From: DATATB01 sp036268995
GTDB lineage: Bacteria > Planctomycetota > Planctomycetia > Pirellulales > PNKZ01
Direction: 5' to 3'
Assembly: GCA_036268995.1 (NCBI GenBank)
Contig: DATATB010000072.1
Location: forward strand, 74,433-138,432
Length of the DNA: 64,000 bases
Below the pieces are notes generated by a model that searched no databases, was not told the origin of the DNA, and saw nothing but the letters and a program-made list of their open reading frames with translations. Below are positions 8,025 to 14,966 of the stretch, piece by piece. The first letter of the stretch is position 1; every line of letters starts with the position of its first letter. The translations under genes were made by a program, and so were the position numbers.

Positions 8025-9212
8025 ATGCGCATCCTGACCAGCTATGTTTTGGCCGAAGTCCTCAAGGTCTTTGCCGTTGCGCTGACGGCGCTGACCTTGA
8101 TGATGATCCTGGTGGGCGTGGTCAAAGAGGCCCGCGACCAGGGCCTCGAGCCGCGGCAGGTGCTGCAAATCATTCCCTACATCCTGCCCGACGCCCTGCG
8201 CTATACCGTGCCCGGCACCATCTTGTTTGCCGTCTGCAGCGTCTACGGCCGCATGTCGGGCTCCAACGAGATCGTGGCGCTCAAGTCGTTGGGCATCAGC
8301 CCCACGACAATTCTCTGGCCGGTAATGGTGCTGGCCGTGCTGCTGAGCCTGGTGACCGTCTACCTCAACGATCTGGCCGTGTCGTGGGGGCGCTCCAACG
8401 TGCGGCGCATCGTCGTCGAGTCGGTCGAGGAAATCGCCTACAGCATGCTGCGCGCGCAGCGGACCTTCAGCGCGCCGAAGTTTTCGATCATCGTCAAGCG
8501 CGTCGATGATCGTAAGCTCATCCAGCCGACCATCAGCTTTCAGGCCAATGGAGACGACCCGGCAATCACGCTCACGGCGGAGGAAGCCGAGCTGCGTGCC
8601 GACACCAAGCAGATGGTGCTCACGATCTTGTGCCGCAACGGCAATCTGGACATCACGGGCCAGGGCCGGCTGCGGTTCCAGGACGTGCTCGAGCGCGAAG
8701 TGCCGCTGGACTCGGCCAGCCCGGCCGGCGAAGACACCATTCTGCCGGCCTGGCTGAGCATGTCCGTGATTCCGGAGCACGTACGCCTGCAGCGCATCAA
8801 GCTGCGCGACTACGGCGAGCATCGGGCCGCCAAGACGGCGCTTGAACTGCTCACTGGCGACTACGCCGCGCTCAACGGCGCGGTCACGCGCACGGAACAC
8901 GAGCACGTCAAATTCCAGGAGAACCACCTGTCGCGGCTGCTCACCGAGCCGCAGCGCCGCTGGTCCAACGGATTCAGTTGCTTGTGCTTTGTGTTGATCG
9001 GTGCGCCGATGGCCATCTGGCGGCGCAACGCCGATTTTCTTACCAGCTTCTTTGCCTGCTTCTTTCCGATCCTCGTGATCTACTACCCGCTGCTGGCGCT
9101 GGGCGTGGACCAGGCGAAGGCCGGCAAGTTGCCGCCTTGTTCCGTCTGGCTGGGCAACGTGATTCTTGTCGCCATGGGCGCCTGGCTGCTGCGCAAGATC
9201 ATCCGCTACTGA
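8025..9212 (+). CDS. LptF/LptG family LPS export permease
   Basis: The protein has 395 residues from ATG 8025, the first start that gives the family N-terminus (MRILTSYVLAEVLKVF). Hydrophobic segments fall near residues 10-35, 55-80 and 95-120, then a beta-rich periplasmic region spans about 130-310, and three more membrane segments close the protein (FSCLCFVLIGAPMAIW, FACFFPILVIYYPLLALG, VILVAMGAWLL). This 3 + jellyroll + 3 plan is that of LptF/LptG (YjgP/YjgQ), the permease that moves LPS into the Lpt bridge together with LptB. Whether it is F or G cannot be decided; its partner is not in the window. It is divergent from lpxB across 175 bp. Confidence 0.9.
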   Translation: MRILTSYVLAEVLKVFAVALTALTLMMILVGVVKEARDQGLEPRQVLQIIPYILPDALRYTVPGTILFAVCSVYGRMSGSNEIVALKSLGISPTTILWPVMVLAVLLSLVTVYLNDLAVSWGRSNVRRIVVESVEEIAYSMLRAQRTFSAPKFSIIVKRVDDRKLIQPTISFQANGDDPAITLTAEEAELRADTKQMVLTILCRNGNLDITGQGRLRFQDVLEREVPLDSASPAGEDTILPAWLSMSVIPEHVRLQRIKLRDYGEHRAAKTALELLTGDYAALNGAVTRTEHEHVKFQENHLSRLLTEPQRRWSNGFSCLCFVLIGAPMAIWRRNADFLTSFFACFFPILVIYYPLLALGVDQAKAGKLPPCSVWLGNVILVAMGAWLLRKIIRY

Positions 9213-9350
9213 CCTATCGCCGCAATCATTAGCGCCGGCAAACGCCGAGTGGCCCAATCCGCGGCTTGAAATCCACGGCTGCCCGCGCTATCATCTCGCA
9301 AGATATTGCTGCCGTGGGTATCCGCAGGGCCTGACGTAAGATCAGGTATC

Positions 9351-9411
9351 AAAAAGAGCCCGTCGCGAGCTGGTCGAATTCGACCATCGCTCACGGCGGG
9401 CTCTTTTTTTT
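9351..9411. terminator. Bidirectional intrinsic terminator after the Lpt permease
   Basis: AAAAAGAGCCCG at 9351-9362 pairs with CGGGCTCTTTTT at 9397-9408, ending in a run of eight T. The interior contains a 16-bp perfect palindrome at 9371-9386. Because the left side is A-rich, the structure would also work on the minus strand. Only 36 bp separate it from the next start codon at 9448, so that gene either has a very compact promoter or its message begins upstream and must read through this structure. Confidence 0.85.
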
Positions 9412-9447
9412 GTCCATCCGCATCCTCAACAATGGAAAGGAAGTTCC

Positions 9448-9888
9448 ATGCTTCGCGAAGTCGCCTTCATTTCGGATACTTGCACCCTGCCCGGCTATAT
9501 CGCCGCCGCGCCGGGCCGGTACCCTGCCCTGCGTTTTCAATACCGCCCGGCCACGATGCCCGAGCGGGCTGCCATCGTCGCCCGGCAGCATGCGCAGCCG
9601 GCTGATGAGCTCGCCGCCAATGCCGCCGCGATGCTCGTGCAGAAGCTCGTCAGTTGGGAGCTGGCCGACGGCAGCGCGATTCCGCCGCTGGCAGCCGAAA
9701 GCGTGCTCGCGCTGCACGCCGAATTGTTCCGAAAACTCTATTTGATTGTGTTGGGATATGAGGCCTCGGCGGTCGATCCGGCCTGGCCTGCCGAAATTGC
9801 CGACGAAGTGCTGCACGATCGGGCCGAAGCCGCTGCCGAGGGCCGAACGCCCGGCGAAGTGGGTGATGAGCGGCGCGAAAAAAACTAA
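9448..9888 (+). CDS. Phage tail-assembly-chaperone-like protein (short form of a frameshift pair)
   Basis: The product has 146 residues, starting at ATG 9448 behind GGAAAGGAAG. The centre reads like small phage proteins encoded just before the tape measure: RPATMPERAAIVA, then LVQKLVSWELADGSAIPPL, then a helical LFRKLYLIVLGYE segment; the last 30 residues are charged. The last sense codons are GAA AAA AAC before TAA, forming the -1 slippery heptamer A AAA AAC. A -1 shift joins this frame to the next gene to make a 284-residue protein, the G/GT layout of lambda-type tail chaperones. No other tail, capsid or integrase gene is nearby, so this could be a prophage remnant or a domesticated pair. 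The phage assignment rests on pattern resemblance, not on a database search. Confidence 0.6.
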   Translation: MLREVAFISDTCTLPGYIAAAPGRYPALRFQYRPATMPERAAIVARQHAQPADELAANAAAMLVQKLVSWELADGSAIPPLAAESVLALHAELFRKLYLIVLGYEASAVDPAWPAEIADEVLHDRAEAAAEGRTPGEVGDERREKN

Positions 9889-9921
9889 TCAAGGGGGTGA
9901 AGCTGCTCGTGCTTCATCCCC
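9879..9921 (+). promoter_or_regulatory. Candidate -1 programmed ribosomal frameshift signal
   Basis: The heptamer A AAA AAC occupies 9879-9885 with its AAA and AAC codons in the zero frame, and the zero-frame stop TAA follows at once (9886-9888). After a 7-nt spacer (9886-9892) an 11-bp stem begins: 9893-9903 pairs with 9911-9921, with one G-U pair and a 7-nt loop. Slippage puts the ribosome in the frame of the downstream gene with no intervening stop (CTA ATC AAG GGG GTG). Loop bases 9905-9909 could further pair with 9929-9933 as a pseudoknot, although a competing hairpin exists at 9931-9945. Heptamer, spacing and stem all match the standard design of such signals. Confidence 0.75.
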
Positions 9922-10301
9922 AAATCCTCGGGCGCACTTGCGCCGATTGTCGCTGTTGGATCTACGACCAGCGTCATAAAAAGATCCTGCGTCGCGGACA
10001 GCCGGTCGCGCGCCCGGCCGGCGTGTCGACGCCCTGTGCGAGTTGTCCCAAAGAGAATTCGGCCGACGGCACGTACTTCGATCGGCACGTCGCTGACTTC
10101 GCCTGGCTCATCCGCCGCCGCCACGAGGCCATCGCCACCGGCGGCGCTTGTTTTTCAGCAACCGAACGGACCGACCCGCTGCTGCACCGCAATCTCGGCG
10201 TCGTCGAGGCCGTATTGCACAAGCTCGAAATCGAGCAACTGCTCCGCCACCTCCACCAACTCCACGCTCCTTCCACCCCCATTTTTCGACGCCGCAGATG
10301 A
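9897..10301 (+). CDS. Downstream frame of the frameshift pair: small cysteine-rich phage-like protein
   Basis: The 134 residues carry two cysteine clusters, CADCRCW and CASCPKE, about 30 residues apart around a basic, proline-containing segment (RRGQPVARP), a layout that could bind zinc. A helical C-terminus with LLHRNLGVVEAVLHKLE follows. The first in-frame start is GTG 9897, but the only SD-like sequence (AAGGGGG) overlaps that GTG itself, so independent initiation looks poor; translation as the C-terminal half of a -1 frameshift product from 9448 is the better explanation. Similar CxxC proteins sit after the chaperone gene in tailed phages, which would make this the T part of a GT fusion. 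That comparison is from memory. Confidence 0.6.
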   Translation: MKLLVLHPQILGRTCADCRCWIYDQRHKKILRRGQPVARPAGVSTPCASCPKENSADGTYFDRHVADFAWLIRRRHEAIATGGACFSATERTDPLLHRNLGVVEAVLHKLEIEQLLRHLHQLHAPSTPIFRRRR

Positions 10302-10316
10302 GCCGCAAAGAGGTTT

Positions 10317-10345
10317 TTGACACAGCGCCTGCGAGCGCCGACAAT
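10317..10345 (+). promoter_or_regulatory. Probable sigma70-type promoter for the secreted helical protein
   Basis: TTGACA at 10317-10322 and GACAAT at 10340-10345 are spaced by exactly 17 bp. Transcription would start near 10352, some 30 nt ahead of the ATG at 10384, and the leader includes the GGAGG ribosome binding site at 10373-10377. Confidence 0.5.
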
Positions 10346-10383
10346 CGGCGGAAGCGTGCCCCCCAACTCTCGGAGGTTCACTC

Positions 10384-10845
10384 ATGAGGATCGCTACGCT
10401 TATCCCGACCCTTGCAGCGGCCGCGCTTCTGCTGATGGTTTCTGCCGGAGCGAAAGGCGGAGAAAACCTGTCGCGGCAGGAACAGATCGATGCGTCAGCC
10501 AAGAAGGTAAAGGAACTTCAGAACGAGCGGATTGCTACCTTGAAGGCGGTGGTAGAAACTGCGAAAGTCCTGTTCCAAAATGGGCGCATCGATTTTGAGG
10601 AGGTCATCGACGCCCAGTTGCAGCTTCTCGACGCGGAGTTGGAGGTTGCAGAGAAGGCGTCGGACCGCGTCGCGCTCAACAAGAAAATGGTCGACGTGTT
10701 GAAGCAATACGAAGGGCTCGCTGAGAGTAACGTGGAGCGTGCACGAGCAAGTCGCGTCGTTGCTCTCAAGATCAAAGCGCGGCGGCTGGAAGCCGAGATT
10801 CACTGGGAACAAGCCAAGGCTGCGGAAGCCAACGCGAAGCCGTAG
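10384..10845 (+). CDS. Secreted helical protein resembling a TolC-type coiled-coil hairpin
   Basis: The 153-residue product has a clear signal peptide (MRIATLIPTLAAAALLLMVS, then AGAKGG). The mature part is almost wholly helical and charged, with FQNGRIDFEEVIDAQLQLLDAELE and a second related helix (ESNVERARASRVVALKIKARRLEAEIHWEQAK). The repeated G-R-x-x-x-x-x-V-x-x-A-x-x-x-x-L-x-A-E-x-E pattern is that of the alpha-helical hairpins of TolC-like outer-membrane efflux proteins, here without the barrel domain. Planctomycete genomes hold many short proteins of this kind; their role is unknown. It has its own promoter and a GGAGG ribosome binding site, and it converges on the L,D-transpeptidase gene. 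Confidence 0.75.
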   Translation: MRIATLIPTLAAAALLLMVSAGAKGGENLSRQEQIDASAKKVKELQNERIATLKAVVETAKVLFQNGRIDFEEVIDAQLQLLDAELEVAEKASDRVALNKKMVDVLKQYEGLAESNVERARASRVVALKIKARRLEAEIHWEQAKAAEANAKP

Positions 10846-10874
10846 CCGGGACCAAATGCGCGCTCGCGTGCAGC

Positions 10875-12059
10875 CTAGCGGCGGATGACGACCTTGGAGC
10901 CGATCGAGAGGATGTCGTAAACGTCCTCGACGTCGGTGGGGCTCAAGCGGATGCAGCCGCGCGATTCGGCGCGGCCGATGCTCGCCGGGTCGTTCGTGCC
11001 GTGGATGCCGATCTGGTTGCCCAGATCGATCCACCGCTCGCCCAGCGGGTTGGCCGGATCGTCGGCGGCCACCGGCGGCGGACCGGGATAGGCCGGATTG
11101 GTCACCTTGTTCTTGACGACGAACTCGCCCTCGGGCGTGCTGTGGTCTTGCCCGATGCCCACCTTGAACCGGCCGGCGTAGCGACCACGCAGCATGAGCG
11201 TCAGCTCGTAATTGGTGAGGTTGACGGACGCGTCAAACGGCCCACGCAGCACTTTGAGCTGGTCGCCAGGGCGCAAATACCGGCTATCCGGCACGCCGTT
11301 GATCTTGGCCAGCAACTGCCAGGGCACATCGTAGCGCTCGGCAATGCGTTCGAGCGTATCGCCCGGTTGCACGGTGTAAGAAGGTTCGAGCAAGTGCTGC
11401 CGCGAATAGACCACCGTGCCGGCCAATTGATCGAGCAGATCGGTGAGCTGCTGTTGATCGGCGGGCGGCAAGCGCGGGTTGGCATACCATTCGGACAAGG
11501 CCAACAGCGAATCGGCCAGGCGGTTCTGGTCCAACAGCGTTTGCGTGCTTTGCATGGCGGCGACGAACTCGGAGTGCGTGTCGGGCTCGGCCGGCGGCAC
11601 CGTGTCGATGCCGCCCGCGCTCAACTTGGCCAGCGGCGCCGCCGCGTCGGCGGCATTCTGGGGCGCACCGAGCGCCGGCATGCCTGGCGGGGTTGAATTG
11701 GGGTCGGCATTGGCCGGTGGTCCGATCGTGGGCGCATTAAACGGCGGAGCGGCGCTGGGACCGGTGCTCGCAGGCGGTGCCGCCAGTGCGATGTCGGCCG
11801 GTGGCGAGCCGATGGTCGCCGCAGGCGAAGGGCTAGGAGGCGATGGGGCGGGAGTGGCCGGAGCAGCAGCAGCGGCGGCGGGTGGCGCCGTGCGGCCGGC
11901 GGCCAGCCCCTCGGGCATTTCGACTTGCGGCCCTTTTTCCCAATCGGTCGCCGCGTCGGCCGGCGGATCGTTGGGCGGCCGGCCCGTGAGCGTGACATAG
12001 GCGCCGTAGCCCACGGCTCCCAGGACAATCACCACACACAAGGTTTTCAGCGAGCTCAC
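10875..12059 (-). CDS. LysM and L,D-transpeptidase (YkuD) domain protein
   Basis: The 394-residue protein has an N-terminal membrane anchor (SLKTLCVVIVLGAVGYGAYV), a long alanine/proline-rich linker (about residues 30-170), a LysM peptidoglycan-binding repeat (YTVQPGDTLERIAERYDV to LRPGDQLKV) and a C-terminal YkuD catalytic domain. The catalytic signature is intact: HGTNDPASIG with His353 and SRGCIRLS with Cys369. Such enzymes make 3-3 cross-links in peptidoglycan or attach proteins to it. Planctomycetes have an unusual, thin wall, so the substrate in vivo is worth noting. The gene stands alone on the minus strand after a repeat-rich region. Confidence 0.93.
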   Translation of the reverse strand: MSSLKTLCVVIVLGAVGYGAYVTLTGRPPNDPPADAATDWEKGPQVEMPEGLAAGRTAPPAAAAAAPATPAPSPPSPSPAATIGSPPADIALAAPPASTGPSAAPPFNAPTIGPPANADPNSTPPGMPALGAPQNAADAAAPLAKLSAGGIDTVPPAEPDTHSEFVAAMQSTQTLLDQNRLADSLLALSEWYANPRLPPADQQQLTDLLDQLAGTVVYSRQHLLEPSYTVQPGDTLERIAERYDVPWQLLAKINGVPDSRYLRPGDQLKVLRGPFDASVNLTNYELTLMLRGRYAGRFKVGIGQDHSTPEGEFVVKNKVTNPAYPGPPPVAADDPANPLGERWIDLGNQIGIHGTNDPASIGRAESRGCIRLSPTDVEDVYDILSIGSKVVIRR

Positions 12060-12277
12060 GTCGTCCTCCTTGACGCCGCCGGCCTTGCCCTGCTTGCGTG
12101 CAATCGGCCCAGCGCAATCGGCGCTGCGGGCACCGGATCATCGAGCAGCGGCGCGCTGATCGAATCCGGCCATCCGTCCGCCGATGGTTTTCGAATCGCG
12201 TCGGATCATAAGAAAATTGCAATTCCGCTGCTATGCCAGCCTGAAAAAGATGCAGAGCGCAGGCGCCGCCGACGCCC

Positions 12278-12385
12278 CACCATAGTCGTCTCGCTCCGCC
12301 GAGACGAAAAAAGCAACTCGGCTGGACGCTGGGATGGCCCGTGGTGGTGCTCTTTCATCCCGGCGGAGCGGGATGTCTACGGTGG
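12278..12385. repeat. BIME-like hairpin-pair element, copy 1
   Basis: The left end forms a hairpin TCGTCTCG-CTCCGC-CGAGACGA preceded by ATAG; the right end forms ATCCCG-GCGGAG-CGGGAT followed by GTCTAC. Read on the other strand, the right end is GTAGAC plus a hairpin with the same CTCCGC loop but a different stem. The whole element is repeated almost identically at 12556-12664. Confidence 0.85.
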
Positions 12386-12413
12386 CTGCTCCGGCTCGTT
12401 GCCGTTTCGGCGG

Positions 12414-12546
12414 GTGCCACTGCTGGCTTGTCCAGCAGTGCGGAACGCGCGAGTCGGTAAGCCGCCGCCGCAGGTCCCGCGTGGCCTCGGCGTAAACCGC
12501 GAATTGTTGAGCGGGATCGCACTGCTGGACAAGCCAGCAGTGGCAC
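12414..12546. repeat. Perfect 27-bp inverted repeat, each arm itself a hairpin
   Basis: The arms 12414-12440 and 12520-12546 are exact reverse complements. Each arm contains CACTGCTGG paired with CCAGCAGTG around a 5-nt loop. The 79 bp between them hold no gene, so this is not a transposon with its transposase. Confidence 0.9.
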
Positions 12547-12555
12547 CCCGTTCAC

Positions 12556-12664
12556 CACCATAGTCGTCTCGCTCCGACGAGACGAAAAAAGCAACTCGGC
12601 TGGACGCCGGGATGTGCCCGTGGTGGTGCTCTTTCATCCCGGCGGAGCGGGATGTCTACGGTGG
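12556..12664. repeat. BIME-like hairpin-pair element, copy 2
   Basis: Near-identical to 12278-12385 with few substitutions and one extra base. The first loop reads CTCCGA instead of CTCCGC, while both stems remain intact. Confidence 0.85.
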
Positions 12665-12735
12665 GACACCTGCGCTCAAGCGCTGGGTCTGTGCCCACTG
12701 CTGGCAAAGCGGGACGAAGAACCTGTCGCGGGACC

Positions 12736-13314
12736 TCACGCCGCCAGCGGGGCCGGCGATTGAAGAACGTGGGCCGCCACAACCTGGATTAGCGAATCGC
12801 AGACTGCCAGCAGCGAAATCCCCTGCTGGCGGGCCTGGCTGGCAATCTCGGCGGTCCGCTGTCCGCTGCCGACGAGAATGACCTGGCAGCCGGCCGCGGC
12901 GCCGCACTCCAGATCGCTCAGCGAGTCGCCCACGAGCACCGAGCGGCTGAGATCGAGGCCGGGGTGCTCGAACCGGGCTTGCTCAAGCATGCCGGTGGCC
13001 GGCTTGCGGCACGAGCATTGACCGCGATCGTGCGGGCAATGGTAGATCGCATCCAATCGGCCGCTATAAACGGCCAGCTCGCGGCGCATGCCCGCGTGAA
13101 TTTCGGCCAGCCGAGCCTCGGTGAACCGGCCGCGAGCGATTCCGCGTTGATTGGTGACCACGATCACGCGCCGACCGGCGGCTGTGAGCAGGCCGATGGC
13201 CGCGGCCGCGCCGGGAAGCAGCCGGAATTCATCCCAGCTTTTGACGTAATCGCCTTCGGCCGCCTTGGCGTTGATCACGCCATCGCGATCGAGGAACACG
13301 GTCTCGAACTTCAT
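12736..13314 (-). CDS. gmhB: D-glycero-D-manno-heptose 1,7-bisphosphate 7-phosphatase (HAD family)
   Basis: The 192-residue enzyme shows the HAD nucleophile motif FLDRDGVIN (Asp9, Asp11), motif II VVTNQRGIARG, and the zinc-binding insert YHCPHDRGQCSCRKPATGM, which is diagnostic for GmhB; motif IV is VGDSLSDLECG. It removes the 7-phosphate of heptose-1,7-bisphosphate, the step after HddA in the GDP-heptose route. Its ATG overlaps the stop of the upstream radical SAM gene as ATGA, so translation is probably coupled. With hddA and hddC in the same locus, three of the four enzymes from sedoheptulose 7-phosphate to GDP-D-glycero-alpha-D-manno-heptose are present; the isomerase GmhA is not seen. 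Confidence 0.93.
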   Translation of the reverse strand: MKFETVFLDRDGVINAKAAEGDYVKSWDEFRLLPGAAAAIGLLTAAGRRVIVVTNQRGIARGRFTEARLAEIHAGMRRELAVYSGRLDAIYHCPHDRGQCSCRKPATGMLEQARFEHPGLDLSRSVLVGDSLSDLECGAAAGCQVILVGSGQRTAEIASQARQQGISLLAVCDSLIQVVAAHVLQSPAPLAA

Positions 13315-14828
13315 GCCGCGCCGGCCGGCACGCATTGCCGCACGAGTTTATGCGCGGTCATTTCGGTAATGTGATCGAGCGTGTCCTGCCCGAATTTGCG
13401 GCCGACCATGTCGAGGTAGCTGGGAGCGCGGAAATATTTCTGGAACGCCTCGTCGCGGAAGGCGAGCACCTCGGCGGCGCCGATGTACTTGGTCGGCAGC
13501 GGCGTGCTATCGACCGAGTGCTGCGAATAGCCCGACCACTTGGCCGGGAGGGCCCAATTCTGGGCCAGGGCCATGTTGTAGAGCGGCGAGCCGGGATACG
13601 CCATGGCCGAATAGAAATTGGCGAACTCGCAATTCAGATCCAGCGCCATGTCCAGCGTCTGCTGCATCGTTTCGTAATCGTCCTCGGGCAAGCCGAAGAT
13701 GTAGTTGCCGATGACATGGATGCCGGCTTCCTGCGTTTTGCGGATCGTGTCGTAGACTTCGTCCTCGTCGAAGCGCTTGTCGATGTTTTCCTGCACGCGG
13801 CTATTGGCCGCTTCGATGCCGAAAGCCAGCCAGTTGAAGCCGGCCGCCTTGAGCTTTTCGAGCATGCCGTCCTTGACGGTGTCGACGCGAGCGTAGGCCC
13901 AGAAGTTGAAATCGTAGCCGCGATCGATGATCCAATCGCAGATGCCGAGAATATGCTTGCGGTTGAGCACGAACATTTCGTCGGCGATCTTGATATTGCG
14001 CACGCCGCGGCTAGCCAGGTAGTCGAGCTCGGCGCCGACGCGCTCGGTGCTCCAATAGCGGTAGCTGTTGGTCGATTCCTTCAGGCCCAACTCCTTTTCA
14101 CCGCTCTTGAACGGGGCCTGGATGCAGCAGAAGCTGCAATGGTAGGGGCAGCCCAGCGTGGTGTAGATGGCCGCGTAAGGCTGCCGCTTCAGATCTTCGA
14201 AGCAGTGCCAGTTGTGGGCCCGATATTTTTCCATCGGCAGCAGGTCCCAGGCGATGCCGGGCATCTCGTTGTCGACGTCTTTGACCAACGGAGCGCTGGG
14301 ATTCGAGACGACGCGGCCATTGTCGCGATACCACAGGCCGCGGACCTTCGACAGGTCGGGCCGCTTCGAGGCCTTGAGCGCGCTTGCCAACTCGACGATG
14401 GTGTGCAAGCCTTCGCCGGCGGCCACGTAATCGGTCGATTCGTCTTCGAGAGTTCGCTGGGGCAGCGCCGCGACGTGCCCGCCGACCATCAGCACCGGCT
14501 GGCTGGCATCGGCCTGCTTGATCGCGGTGCACGTGGCGCCGGAGGCCGGCATGATTTGCGTCGAGGCCGAAGGCTGATGGCCGTAGACCACGACCACGGC
14601 CAACACGGGAGCCAGGTGCTTGACTCGCTCAGCCACCTGGTCGGGAGTCAGCTCGTCGGCTTCCGCGTCGATGATCTCGGCCGAAAGCCCTTGCTTGCGG
14701 ACGAACGTGGCCATCAGGCCGGCCCAGACGGGATTTTCAATGGCGGCCAGGCTGCTGCCCAATCCCTGGTAAACCTGCGTGCGGCTGCGGGGATTGATCA
14801 GCACCACGTCCAATTGCTTGCTGGGCAT
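13311..14828 (-). CDS. B12-binding radical SAM protein
   Basis: From ATG 14828, behind AAGGAG, the product is 505 residues. Residues 1-150 form a cobalamin-binding-like Rossmann domain (INPRSR at the start, VLMVGGHVAALPQ, DYVAAGEG). The radical SAM core begins with GCPYHCSFCC, giving the CxxxCxxC cluster ligands Cys227, Cys231 and Cys234. Relatives include methyltransferases and ring-modifying enzymes; the exact reaction cannot be read from sequence. It is encoded between the sugar dehydratase gene and gmhB and overlaps the gmhB start by 4 bp, so a role in modifying the sugar or lipid made by this locus (for example C-methylation) is a reasonable inference. Confidence 0.88.
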   Translation of the reverse strand: MPSKQLDVVLINPRSRTQVYQGLGSSLAAIENPVWAGLMATFVRKQGLSAEIIDAEADELTPDQVAERVKHLAPVLAVVVVYGHQPSASTQIMPASGATCTAIKQADASQPVLMVGGHVAALPQRTLEDESTDYVAAGEGLHTIVELASALKASKRPDLSKVRGLWYRDNGRVVSNPSAPLVKDVDNEMPGIAWDLLPMEKYRAHNWHCFEDLKRQPYAAIYTTLGCPYHCSFCCIQAPFKSGEKELGLKESTNSYRYWSTERVGAELDYLASRGVRNIKIADEMFVLNRKHILGICDWIIDRGYDFNFWAYARVDTVKDGMLEKLKAAGFNWLAFGIEAANSRVQENIDKRFDEDEVYDTIRKTQEAGIHVIGNYIFGLPEDDYETMQQTLDMALDLNCEFANFYSAMAYPGSPLYNMALAQNWALPAKWSGYSQHSVDSTPLPTKYIGAAEVLAFRDEAFQKYFRAPSYLDMVGRKFGQDTLDHITEMTAHKLVRQCVPAGAA

Positions 14829-14867
14829 CCTGCGGTTCTCCTTTGCCAGGGCGGGGCGGGCTTTTCC

Positions 14868-14954
14868 GTAGGTCCGGCGAGCCGAGCCGGACCGATGTTC
14901 TTGCTGGGGCAATCGCAGCCGCTAGCGTGGTGCCGCTCGGCTCGCGGCACCTAC
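14868..14954. repeat. BIME-like pair of inverted hairpins between two operon genes
   Basis: GTA plus GGTCCGGC-GAGCCGA-GCCGGACC (14868-14893) faces GGTGCCGC-TCGGCTC-GCGGCACC plus TAC (14929-14954). In the same orientation both read GTAGGT, an 8-bp stem and the loop GAGCCGA; the stems differ but each pairs perfectly. It fills the 138-bp gap between the dehydratase stop and the radical SAM start. Confidence 0.85.
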
Positions 14955-14966
14955 ATGCGGGCCTGT

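Larger units (their letters stand above)
12060..12735. other. Repeat-rich intergenic region without genes
   Basis: No frame here has coding character. The stretch consists largely of two copies of a 108-bp hairpin-pair element (12278-12385 and 12556-12664) flanking an inverted 27-bp repeat (12414-12440 and 12520-12546). The promoter of the L,D-transpeptidase must lie near 12060-12250. Confidence 0.75.

Noticed and set aside
12414..12546. 27-bp inverted repeats as the ends of an insertion sequence
   Set aside because: Only 79 bp lie between them with no transposase, and each arm is a self-complementary hairpin, so a palindromic repeat element is the better reading.
12060..12735. CRISPR array, suggested by repeated palindromes
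   Set aside because: There are only two copies of a long element plus one inverted repeat, without regular short spacers and without cas genes.
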